Made by a program: the position numbers and the translations under genes | Shown: in pieces, positions 23,436 through 30,542 of the stretch | Position numbering within the stretch: the stretch's first letter is position 1 | Layout of the letters: every line of letters starts with the position of its first letter | Assembly (NCBI GenBank): GCA_017405445.1 | Contig: JAFRAK010000046.1 | Coordinates: 1-51,504 of the forward strand | Reading direction: 5' to 3' | DNA: 51,504 bases | Source of the DNA: Bacilli bacterium | Lineage (GTDB): Bacteria; Bacillota_I; Bacilli_A; RF39; UBA660 | Notes under the pieces: generated by a model | Databases searched by the model: none | What the model was told of the DNA's origin: nothing | The model's input: the letters and a program-made list of their open reading frames with translations, nothing else

Positions 23436-24413
23436 ATGAATAAATTATTATTATCAAAAGATATTAATCAATTCTTTCAAGATAGAGATTATACGATTGT
23501 AAAACCATCAAACATTATAAATAATAATAAAGATACGGTATTTTTAAGTTCAGGAATTCAACCTTTATTATTTGGATACTTAAAGAAAGAATTAGAATCA
23601 AATAAAGAGTATTTTGTTGCTCAACCAGTTATAAGAACACAATATCTAGAACAATTATCAGAAGGAACATCTTTAGCATTTGTAAATAGTACAACTTCAA
23701 AATTTAATTTATCTGAAGAAGACTATCAAAAACTAGTAAAAGACTGGTTAGAGTTCTTTTATTCTTTAGGATTAGAAAAAGATAAAATTACTACAACTAA
23801 TGATTTCTACGAAGATACATGGAAAGATTTATCTTTATCTGGAAAAAGAACGTTCTATTATTATGATAATTTAGAAATAGGAGATTCTACATTCTTTACT
23901 AAAGTAGATCATAAAGAAATAGAATCTATGTGCGATTTAGGTTTTGGAGTAGAAAGAGTAAGATGGTGTACCAACAAAGATAAATCTTATTTTGATTTTG
24001 ATAAAGATACAAAACATCTAAGTCCTGAAGAAAAAGCATTAATATCTGCTATAACATTACTAGCAATCAATGGAGTAATACCTTCTCAAAAAAATAGTGG
24101 ATATAGAGCTAGATTATTTTCAAAACATTTAGCAGACTTATTATCTGCAAAAAAACTTAGTGAAGCAGATTTAGAGTATTTTAAAGATTGTATAAAATAC
24201 TGGAAGGATTGGCAAAAACCAGAAAAAGAACTAGACTTTTCCCTAATAGAAAACGAATATGAGAGAAACTGTAATTCAATTATTAAAAGTGAATTATTAG
24301 AAGAAGGATATAAAATAAATGGTATTAATGTTAATATTAGTTGGGATGAAATGAAAAAACGTCTACAATCTTCAGGAGTTCCAAAAGAAAGAATTAAAAA
24401 AATTGTAAGATAG
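23436..24413 (+). CDS. Alanyl-tRNA-synthetase-like protein without editing domain
   Basis: The 325-residue protein resembles the class II catalytic core of AlaRS. TVFLSSGIQPLLFGYL (34-49) matches the TNAGM region, QPVIRTQ (63-69) the QRCVR stretch, and GFGVERVRW (169-177) is motif 3 with the GxGxER core. IPSQKNSGYRARLF (215-228) matches the PSNENRGYVLRRI segment that opens the helical tRNA-recognition part. The editing domain and C-Ala are absent, so it is far shorter than AlaRS (about 870). It probably activates or transfers an amino acid, with or without tRNA. It starts 9 bases after the synthetase gene. The role is inferred; a degenerate, non-catalytic copy is possible. Confidence 0.75.
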   Translation: MNKLLLSKDINQFFQDRDYTIVKPSNIINNNKDTVFLSSGIQPLLFGYLKKELESNKEYFVAQPVIRTQYLEQLSEGTSLAFVNSTTSKFNLSEEDYQKLVKDWLEFFYSLGLEKDKITTTNDFYEDTWKDLSLSGKRTFYYYDNLEIGDSTFFTKVDHKEIESMCDLGFGVERVRWCTNKDKSYFDFDKDTKHLSPEEKALISAITLLAINGVIPSQKNSGYRARLFSKHLADLLSAKKLSEADLEYFKDCIKYWKDWQKPEKELDFSLIENEYERNCNSIIKSELLEEGYKINGINVNISWDEMKKRLQSSGVPKERIKKIVR

Positions 24414-24422
24414 GAGAAAAGA

Positions 24423-25103
24423 ATGAAACTATATTTATCAGGTGGAGGATCAGGAAAACAAAATCTTGATGCTTATAACAATTATTTTAAAACAATAGAT
24501 AAAAAGAAACCAATTCTTTATATACCTTTGGCTATGGATAATAAGAATTATGATTCTTGCTTTCAATGGTTTAAAAAAGAAATCTCATCTTTTGGATTTC
24601 ATGATTTTAAAATGGTGAAATCAAGTGAAGAATTATCTAAAATGAACTTTAATGAGTTTAATTCTCTATTTATAGGTGGAGGAAATACCTATAAATTATT
24701 AAAAGAACTTCAAGATAATTCTAATATGAAAAAGATCGAAGATTATTTAAAAAAAGGAGGCATTATCTATGGTGGTAGTGCAGGAGCAATTATCTTTGGT
24801 AAAGATATAGATGGATGTAAATACACAGATGAGAAATTAGATATTGATACGAATGGATTTAATATGTTAAAGGATTATTCTCTATTATGTCATTATAAAA
24901 AAGCTAGTTTTAGCGCAAATAAAGAATACTTAAAAGAGTTTAGTAAAAAGAATAAATTGTTCTTCTTACCAGAAGAAGCAGTATTAATTGTAACAGATAA
25001 AAAGATTACAATAGTAGGAAATCATCAATACGTATTATTTTATAAAGGAAAGCCTTTTCTTCATAATTCTGCTAATTTCAAAAGAGACATTTGTAATGAA
25101 TAA
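24423..25103 (+). CDS. Peptidase S51 / class I glutamine-amidotransferase-like protein
   Basis: The 226-residue protein has the dipeptidase E fold: LYLSGGGSGKQ at the N-terminus, SLFIGGGNTYKLL (81-93), then the nucleophile elbow IIYGGSAGA with Ser119. S51 enzymes (dipeptidase E, cyanophycinase) cut Asp-Xaa or beta-aspartyl bonds; related uncharacterised proteins are labelled glutamine-amidotransferase-like. The catalytic Ser is present, so hydrolase or acyl-transfer activity is plausible. A dedicated peptidase or amide-processing enzyme would fit beside an amino-acid-activating AlaRS-like protein. It begins 9 bases after the AlaRS-like gene and overlaps the HAD gene by 8 bases. Confidence 0.82.
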   Translation: MKLYLSGGGSGKQNLDAYNNYFKTIDKKKPILYIPLAMDNKNYDSCFQWFKKEISSFGFHDFKMVKSSEELSKMNFNEFNSLFIGGGNTYKLLKELQDNSNMKKIEDYLKKGGIIYGGSAGAIIFGKDIDGCKYTDEKLDIDTNGFNMLKDYSLLCHYKKASFSANKEYLKEFSKKNKLFFLPEEAVLIVTDKKITIVGNHQYVLFYKGKPFLHNSANFKRDICNE

Positions 25104-25887
25104 AAGATATGTCATAGCATTAGATTTAGATGATACGTTATTAAATTATGAGAAAAAAGTATCACCAAAAACAAAGAAAATATTAACAGAATTAGAAAAA
25201 AAAGGTAACATTATAATAGTCGTATCGGGAAGAATATTTGATACTTGCTATGAAACAGTATCCAAATTAGATTTTGTTCGTTATATGATTACTGATTCAG
25301 GAAGTATCATTTATGATAAAAAAGATAATAAAATCATCTCTAAAAAGAAACTAAAAAAAGAAACAATAAAAAAAATATTAGATTTATATAATGATGATAT
25401 GGAATATGTTGAGTTTTCAGATGAACACTATTATTATAAGTATTCAAAAGAAAAAATAGAACATTATGGATTATCGAAAGATATTGAAAATATTCAAGAA
25501 TTTATAAAGAACCATCACGCCTTTCATTCCACAATAAAACTAAAAAATTATGATCATAATAAACAATTGATGAATATTATTGAGAATGATTTAGGACTTC
25601 ATACATTTGAAATGAAAAATAACGATAGTGATATTAAATGGATAGAAATAGTAAGGAAAGATGTGTCTAAATATCAAGCAATTAAGACTGTTGCAAAAAA
25701 AGAAAAGATAAGCATAAATAATATTATCTCTTTTGGAGATAACTACAATGATTTAGATATGTTAAAAAAGAGTAAATATGGAGTAGCTATGGGGAATGCT
25801 ATTGAAGAGGTAAAAAAAGAAGCTAAACTGGTTACGAAGTCTTGTAATGAAGATGGAATAGCAGTATTCTTAAGGAGTTTTTTTTAA
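25096..25887 (+). CDS. Cof-type HAD-IIB phosphatase
   Basis: The 263-residue protein has the HAD motifs in order: ALDLDDTLL (D10 nucleophile, D12 acid), VVSGR for motif II, a Lys in the cap-to-core segment, and FGDNYNDLDML for motif IV. The C2B cap lies between motifs II and III. Cof-type enzymes dephosphorylate sugar phosphates, nucleotides or cofactors in the cytoplasm. The eight-base overlap with the S51 gene and the one-base gap to the radical SAM gene make it part of this operon, so it may remove a phosphate from an intermediate of the same pathway. General housekeeping is the alternative. There is only a weak ribosome site, consistent with coupling. Confidence 0.88.
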   Translation: MNKRYVIALDLDDTLLNYEKKVSPKTKKILTELEKKGNIIIVVSGRIFDTCYETVSKLDFVRYMITDSGSIIYDKKDNKIISKKKLKKETIKKILDLYNDDMEYVEFSDEHYYYKYSKEKIEHYGLSKDIENIQEFIKNHHAFHSTIKLKNYDHNKQLMNIIENDLGLHTFEMKNNDSDIKWIEIVRKDVSKYQAIKTVAKKEKISINNIISFGDNYNDLDMLKKSKYGVAMGNAIEEVKKEAKLVTKSCNEDGIAVFLRSFF

Positions 25888-25888
25888 A

Positions 25889-26779
25889 ATGATAGAGTAT
25901 AAAGGAAAAAAAATCATTATTATGTGCTGCTCTCAATGTAATATGTCTTGTGAACATTGTTATATTAGTTATACAGGTAATAGAGATCCAGAAGAATTAT
26001 TAGAAATGGTAAAAAAATTAAAAGGAAAATATATAATTGCTTTAAATGGAGCAGAAGTATTAACCAATCCAAGATATTTGGATTCTTATCAAGAAATCAA
26101 TCAAAACTATATTTTATCAAATGGTTTAGTTTTTGATCAAAATAAAGAAATAATAAATCAATTAAGAGAACATGGACTAGACTCCGTTTCCATATCATAC
26201 CATTTTGGAATACATGACCAAATATCAAAAATACCAGCTGAAAAATTAGAAAAGATTTTTAAAAGATTGAATCAAGAAAAATTTCAATTTCGTTTAATGA
26301 CAACAATTACTTCTAAAAATTACCAGATGTTAGAGGAAATGTGTAATAGAAGTATAGAACTAGGAGCAAGAGGACTTTATCTAACAAACTATATGATCCA
26401 AGGGAATGCAATAAAAAATGAAGATTCTCATTTAGTATTAGAAGAAGATCAAATAAATACTTTTTTTGAACAATTAATAAGATGTAGAGAAAAGTTTCCA
26501 AAAGATGTATTATTAATTGAAAGAGATGCTGGTTTTGGAAAAAACAACTTATCAAATCATGATCATTTTTATTGCCCTAGTATGAATGATTTAGTAGTAC
26601 TAGCTCCTAATAATTATTTATATCCGTGTATCTTTTTAACAAAAGATGGATATGAAATAGGAAAATATGAAAATGGAAAATGCATGATTCAAGAAGAGTA
26701 TTATGATATGAATGATGGCAGTATTTGTTATGCAAAAGAAATCTGCAATCATAGAAAGCAATTAATAAAAAGAAGATAA
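25889..26779 (+). CDS. Radical SAM protein of the MAT/AlaRS-like operon
   Basis: The 296-residue protein has CNMSCEHC with C17, C21 and C24 as the [4Fe-4S] ligands that cleave SAM. The barrel continues with ALNGAEVLTNP, which stands in the place of the GGE motif, and YILSNGL. The C-terminal quarter has several Cys (FYCPS, YPCIF, GKCMI, ICYAKEICNH), which could hold an auxiliary cluster as in SPASM or twitch enzymes that modify peptides. The aaggag site at 25872-25877 lies inside the HAD gene. It ends the five-gene run; uvrB follows after 21 bases and may be read through. The substrate is unknown. No small precursor peptide gene is evident next to it. Confidence 0.87.
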   Translation: MIEYKGKKIIIMCCSQCNMSCEHCYISYTGNRDPEELLEMVKKLKGKYIIALNGAEVLTNPRYLDSYQEINQNYILSNGLVFDQNKEIINQLREHGLDSVSISYHFGIHDQISKIPAEKLEKIFKRLNQEKFQFRLMTTITSKNYQMLEEMCNRSIELGARGLYLTNYMIQGNAIKNEDSHLVLEEDQINTFFEQLIRCREKFPKDVLLIERDAGFGKNNLSNHDHFYCPSMNDLVVLAPNNYLYPCIFLTKDGYEIGKYENGKCMIQEEYYDMNDGSICYAKEICNHRKQLIKRR

Positions 26780-26800
26780 AGGATTAAAAGGAGGAACAAT

Positions 26801-28750
26801 ATGTTTGAATTAGTATCAAATTATTCTCCATCAGGAGATCAACCTAAAGCAATTAAAGAACTTGTTGAAGGGTTAAATGAAGGAAAAAAAGAACAAGTAT
26901 TATTAGGTGCTACAGGTACAGGTAAAACATTTACAATTGCTAATGTAATTAAGGAAGTAAATAAACCAACCCTAGTACTTGCTCATAATAAGACTTTAGC
27001 AGGACAATTATATGGAGAATTAAAAGAATTATTTCCAAACAACAAAGTAGAATATTTCGTCTCTTATTATGATTATTATCAACCAGAAGCATATGTTCCT
27101 TCAACAGATACTTATATTGAAAAAGATTCTTCTATTAATGATGAAATAGATGAATTACGTCATGCCGCAACCTCTGCTTTAATTTCAAGAAGAGATGTAA
27201 TCGTAGTAGCTAGTGTATCTTGTATTTATGGTATTGGAGAAGTAGAAGAATATAAGAATAAAATGTTAACAGTCTCTGTAGGAGAAAAAGTATCAAGAAA
27301 TACAATCTTACAGAAACTTGTAGAAATGTTATATGAGAGAAATGATTTGGATTTTAAAAGAGGAACATTCAGAGTAAGAGGAGATATCTTAGAAATAATA
27401 CCAGCAAACTTAAATACACAAGGATATCGAATAGAATTCTTTGATGAAGAAATAGATCGTATTTCAGAAATAGATGCATTAACAGGTAAAGTTATCAATA
27501 ACGTAAAAAATGTATCTATTTTTCCAGCAAGTCACTTTGTAGTAAGTGATGAAAAATTACACGCCGCAATTGAACGAATTAAAGAAGAATTAAAAGAACG
27601 TCTAGCAGAATTAAAAAGAGAAAATAAATTACTTGCTGCTGAACGTCTAGAACAAAGAACAAATTACGATATTGAAATGTTAGAAGAAACAGGTTTTTGT
27701 TCAGGAATAGAAAACTATTCCGCACCATTAGGAGGAAGAAAAAAAGGAGAAACACCTACGACATTGATGGATTTCTTCCCAAGTGATTATCTATTAGTAG
27801 TAGATGAATCTCATGTTACTCTTCCACAAGTTAGAGGAATGTATAATGGAGACAGGGCCAGAAAATTAAACCTAGTTGATTATGGATTTCGTTTACCTAG
27901 TGCACTAGATAATCGTCCGTTAAAATATGAAGAGTTTGAAAAAAAGATCAATCAGGTAATTTATGTATCCGCAACACCTGGAGAATATGAATTAGAACAT
28001 ACAAATCATCAGTTTGTAGAACAGATTATTCGTCCAACTGGTCTATTAGATCCAACCATAGAAGTGAGAAAGACAGAAGGACAAATCGATGACTTGGTAG
28101 GAGAAATTAATGAAAGAATAGCTCGTAATGAAAGAGTATTAATCACAACTTTAACGATTCGAATGGCAGAAGAATTAACAAACTATTTAAAAGAATTAGA
28201 TATTAAGGTTGCATATCTTCATAGTGAAGTAAAAACATTAGAAAGAATGCAAATCATCCATGATATAAGAATAAAAAAATATGATGTATTAGTAGGAATA
28301 AATCTATTAAGAGAAGGACTAGATATACCAGAAGTAAGTTTAATTGCTATTCTAGATGCCGATAAAGAAGGATTCTTACGTAGTACTAGAAGTTTAATTC
28401 AAACGATGGGTAGATGTGCAAGAAATGCAAATGGACATGTAATTCTATATGGAGATAAGATGACAGATTCCATGAAAGAAGCCATAGAAGAAACTACTAG
28501 ACGTCGTAAGATACAAGAAAAGTATAATGAAGAACACCATATTGTACCAAAGACAATAATGAAAGAAATTAGAGAAGTAATCTCTAATACCGATGAAAAA
28601 GCAAACAAGAAAGAACAAAAGATGACAAAGAAAGAATTAGCTTTAACAGTAGATAGAATAGAACAAGAAATGAGAGAAGCTGCAAGAAATCTTGACTTTG
28701 AAAGAGCTATGGAATTACGTGATATCCTATTTGAAATGAAAAGTAATTAA
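26801..28750 (+). CDS. uvrB: Excinuclease ABC subunit B
   Basis: UvrB is the damage-verifying helicase-like subunit of nucleotide excision repair. The 649-residue length fits the family. Walker A GATGTGKT lies near residues 37-44, the beta-hairpin region [12 protein letters not shown] follows, then VVDESH (motif II), the C-terminal helicase motifs [12 protein letters not shown] and QTMGRCARN, and a final UVR domain that binds UvrC ([27 protein letters not shown], given here as a region of about 27 residues). A strong aaaggagg site precedes the ATG. uvrA lies 1.8 kb downstream, separated by two + strand genes and one - strand gene. Confidence 0.97.
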   Translation: MFELVSNYSPSGDQPKAIKELVEGLNEGKKEQVLLGATGTGKTFTIANVIKEVNKPTLVLAHNKTLAGQLYGELKELFPNNKVEYFVSYYDYYQPEAYVPSTDTYIEKDSSINDEIDELRHAATSALISRRDVIVVASVSCIYGIGEVEEYKNKMLTVSVGEKVSRNTILQKLVEMLYERNDLDFKRGTFRVRGDILEIIPANLNTQGYRIEFFDEEIDRISEIDALTGKVINNVKNVSIFPASHFVVSDEKLHAAIERIKEELKERLAELKRENKLLAAERLEQRTNYDIEMLEETGFCSGIENYSAPLGGRKKGETPTTLMDFFPSDYLLVVDESHVTLPQVRGMYNGDRARKLNLVDYGFRLPSALDNRPLKYEEFEKKINQVIYVSATPGEYELEHTNHQFVEQIIRPTGLLDPTIEVRKTEGQIDDLVGEINERIARNERVLITTLTIRMAEELTNYLKELDIKVAYLHSEVKTLERMQIIHDIRIKKYDVLVGINLLREGLDIPEVSLIAILDADKEGFLRSTRSLIQTMGRCARNANGHVILYGDKMTDSMKEAIEETTRRRKIQEKYNEEHHIVPKTIMKEIREVISNTDEKANKKEQKMTKKELALTVDRIEQEMREAARNLDFERAMELRDILFEMKSN

Positions 28751-28759
28751 TGTTACAAT
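28751..28759 (+). promoter_or_regulatory. Possible extended -10 after uvrB
   Basis: TG at 28751-28752 and TACAAT at 28754-28759, in the 27-base gap before the membrane-protein gene. It could give the last two genes their own start. Confidence 0.4.
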
Positions 28760-28777
28760 AAAATAGGATGTGATACG

Positions 28778-29233
28778 ATGAAAGAAGAAGACGTTCATAA
28801 AATGATACAGACAATTAAGAACGATAAAGATCAATTAAATCCTATAATATATCTATTATTAGTTTTATCTATAATAGGAATCTTCATTACGATTAAATCC
28901 ATTCAAAGTCTAAATAAAACACCATTCTATTATGAAACAGATGGTAGATTTGGATTATTGCTATTAGGAGGACCAATCTTTGTAATAGTAATCATTCTTC
29001 TATTATTACTATTATCGAGTGAAAAGAAAAAATATTTTATAAAAATAGATAATCTAGATAAAATAAAATTTAATGATTATACAACAAAAGATGAAATGGT
29101 TTTATTAGTTAATGAAGAAACAAAATATAATAGATTAATAAAACTGACAAAAGCAATCACAATATATTCGGGTTTATTATTAGTAATGATATTTATTATA
29201 TACGTTAACTTCCTAATACATGCATTTTTTTAA
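28778..29233 (+). CDS. Small membrane protein, unknown
   Basis: I do not recognise this 151-residue protein. It has three hydrophobic stretches: about 23-42, 60-82 with a Leu/Ile-rich run, and 126-148. A charged stretch of about 40 residues separates the second and third. No catalytic or metal-binding pattern is visible. It sits 27 bases after uvrB and 15 bases before a radical SAM gene, so it is probably co-transcribed with the latter and might anchor or export its product. Confidence 0.6.
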   Translation: MKEEDVHKMIQTIKNDKDQLNPIIYLLLVLSIIGIFITIKSIQSLNKTPFYYETDGRFGLLLLGGPIFVIVIILLLLLLSSEKKKYFIKIDNLDKIKFNDYTTKDEMVLLVNEETKYNRLIKLTKAITIYSGLLLVMIFIIYVNFLIHAFF

Positions 29234-29248
29234 AAAGCAGGAGATTAA

Positions 29249-30082
29249 ATGAAAAAATACAAAAAAGTTTACATTGAAATAACAAATAACTGCAATCTTC
29301 ATTGCAGTTTTTGTAGTTTAACAAGTAGAAAAAAAAGAAATATGTCCTTAGAAGAATTTGAACTAGTCCTAAAGAAGATTAATAAGTATACAGATTATAT
29401 TTATCTACATATTAAAGGAGAACCTCTAATGCATCCCAATATAATAGAAATGATTCATTTGGCTGAAAAATATAGTTTAAAAGTAAATCTTACTACCAAT
29501 GGGACATTATTTAAAAAATATTCAAAAGAACTAGGAGTTTGTAATAATCTTAATAAAATTAATTTTTCTCTTCACGCAGAACAAAATAATCCACAATATT
29601 TTGAGGATATTTTTGATTCTATTAAAGACTTAAATAAAAATACTACAGTAATATATAGATTATGGACATTAAAAAACAATCAATTAGATGAAAAATCCAC
29701 TAAAATAGTGGATAAAATTAAAAAATATTATAACTTACCAGAAGAAACAGTGGATAAAATAAAAAAAGAGCACAATATAAAAATTAATCCACAAATCTAT
29801 GTGGATAAAGATAATGAGTTTGAATGGCCAAAAATTAATATCCACAAAAGTTGTGGATATTGTCATGCCCTAAAAACACATATTGGGATACTATCAGATG
29901 GTACTATAGTACCATGCTGTTTAGATGCAGATGGAATAATTAATCTTGGAAATATCTTTGATGATTCTATAGAAGACGTTATGAATAGTAAAAGATATAA
30001 GACTCTACAAAAATCATTTCAAGATAGAAAACCGAGTGAAGAATTATGTCAGTCATGTACCTATAAAAAAAAGAGTTTTTAG
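29249..30082 (+). CDS. Radical SAM protein with SPASM-like C-terminus
   Basis: The 277-residue protein has CNLHCSFC (C15, C19, C22) for the [4Fe-4S] cluster and IKGEPLMHP as the GGE-type SAM-binding motif. The C-terminal Cys set includes HKSCGYC, GTIVPCCLDADG and LCQSCTY, the SPASM pattern for one or two auxiliary clusters. SPASM enzymes usually mature peptides or oxidise protein side chains. It is not a close copy of the radical SAM protein encoded at 25889. A precursor peptide is not obvious. Its middle part (VDKIKK twice) coincides with an odd DNA feature, a cluster of DnaA-box-like 9-mers. A bidirectional terminator follows. Confidence 0.87.
   Translation: MKKYKKVYIEITNNCNLHCSFCSLTSRKKRNMSLEEFELVLKKINKYTDYIYLHIKGEPLMHPNIIEMIHLAEKYSLKVNLTTNGTLFKKYSKELGVCNNLNKINFSLHAEQNNPQYFEDIFDSIKDLNKNTTVIYRLWTLKNNQLDEKSTKIVDKIKKYYNLPEETVDKIKKEHNIKINPQIYVDKDNEFEWPKINIHKSCGYCHALKTHIGILSDGTIVPCCLDADGIINLGNIFDDSIEDVMNSKRYKTLQKSFQDRKPSEELCQSCTYKKKSF
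29587..29860. repeat. Cluster of seven DnaA-box-like 9-mers in inverted pairs
   Basis: Sites close to TTATCCACA on either strand: 29587-29595 (+), 29707-29715 (-), 29749-29757 (-), 29785-29793 (+), 29800-29808 (-, exact), 29838-29846 (+) and 29852-29860 (-). The six others have one mismatch. They form perfect inverted repeats: 29695-29713 (8-bp arms, 3-base loop), 29787-29806 (7-bp arms, 6-base loop) and 29837-29861 (10-bp arms, 5-base loop). They lie within the radical SAM coding sequence, so a codon-level origin must be excluded; a DnaA-binding role is inference. Confidence 0.55.
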
Positions 30083-30095
30083 AACTCTTTTTAAT
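30065..30095. terminator. Bidirectional terminator between convergent genes
   Basis: Stem aaaaagagtt/aactcttttt around loop tttag, with A-run and T-run on the two sides, so it can stop transcription from both strands. It includes the stop codons of the radical SAM gene and the DUF805 gene. Confidence 0.8.
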
Positions 30096-30447
30096 AATTA
30101 TTACCTTCTTCTACAGCAGGTAAGCATAAGAATACTAATAAGATAATTGAACCAACAATTGGAACTAATGAAATTAATTGCCACCATCCAGATTTGTTGA
30201 TATCATGAAGTCTTCTACAATCCAATGCTAAAGATGGAACTAATGTAGCGACACCAACTATTGCAGAAATTGCATTAGAAGCAACTTCGTTATCTATTCC
30301 AGCTATAGCTGCAACAAAACCACCAACGATTCCAATAACGAATCCCATTAAGAATAATCCTAGTACTGTTAACCAGAAAGTCTTTCTATCAGTACGTCCT
30401 TCGAAAGTTGCATACTTAGTAAAAAACTCTTTAACTCCCTCTACCAT
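30091..30447 (-). CDS. DUF805 family membrane protein
   Basis: The 118-residue protein is the only clear reverse-strand gene of the window. It has the DUF805 pattern: N-terminal YATFEGRTDRKTFW (soluble helix with the R-x-x-R-x-x-F/Y-W core), a first membrane pair, then LALDCRRLHDINKSGWWQLI and a last membrane pair. The family is common in bacterial inner membranes and has no assigned function. I place the start at ATG 30447, which has aggag about 8 bases upstream; an earlier GTG at 30456 would sit on the ribosome site. It is convergent with the radical SAM gene and divergent from uvrA, with about 95 bases to the uvrA start. Confidence 0.9.
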   Translation of the reverse strand: MVEGVKEFFTKYATFEGRTDRKTFWLTVLGLFLMGFVIGIVGGFVAAIAGIDNEVASNAISAIVGVATLVPSLALDCRRLHDINKSGWWQLISLVPIVGSIILLVFLCLPAVEEGNNY

Positions 30448-30515
30448 TCTTTTCACTCCTCTCTGGTTTTATATTATCATAATGTCTAAAAAAAATAAAT
30501 AAAAAATAAAAAATA

Positions 30516-30524
30516 TGGTATAAT
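30516..30524 (+). promoter_or_regulatory. Extended -10 promoter of uvrA
   Basis: TG at 30516-30517 and TATAAT at 30519-30524, only 18 bases before the start at 30543. No LexA-like (GAAC-N4-GTTC) box is visible around it. Confidence 0.6.
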
Positions 30525-30542
30525 ATGTCGTAGGTGATTTTT

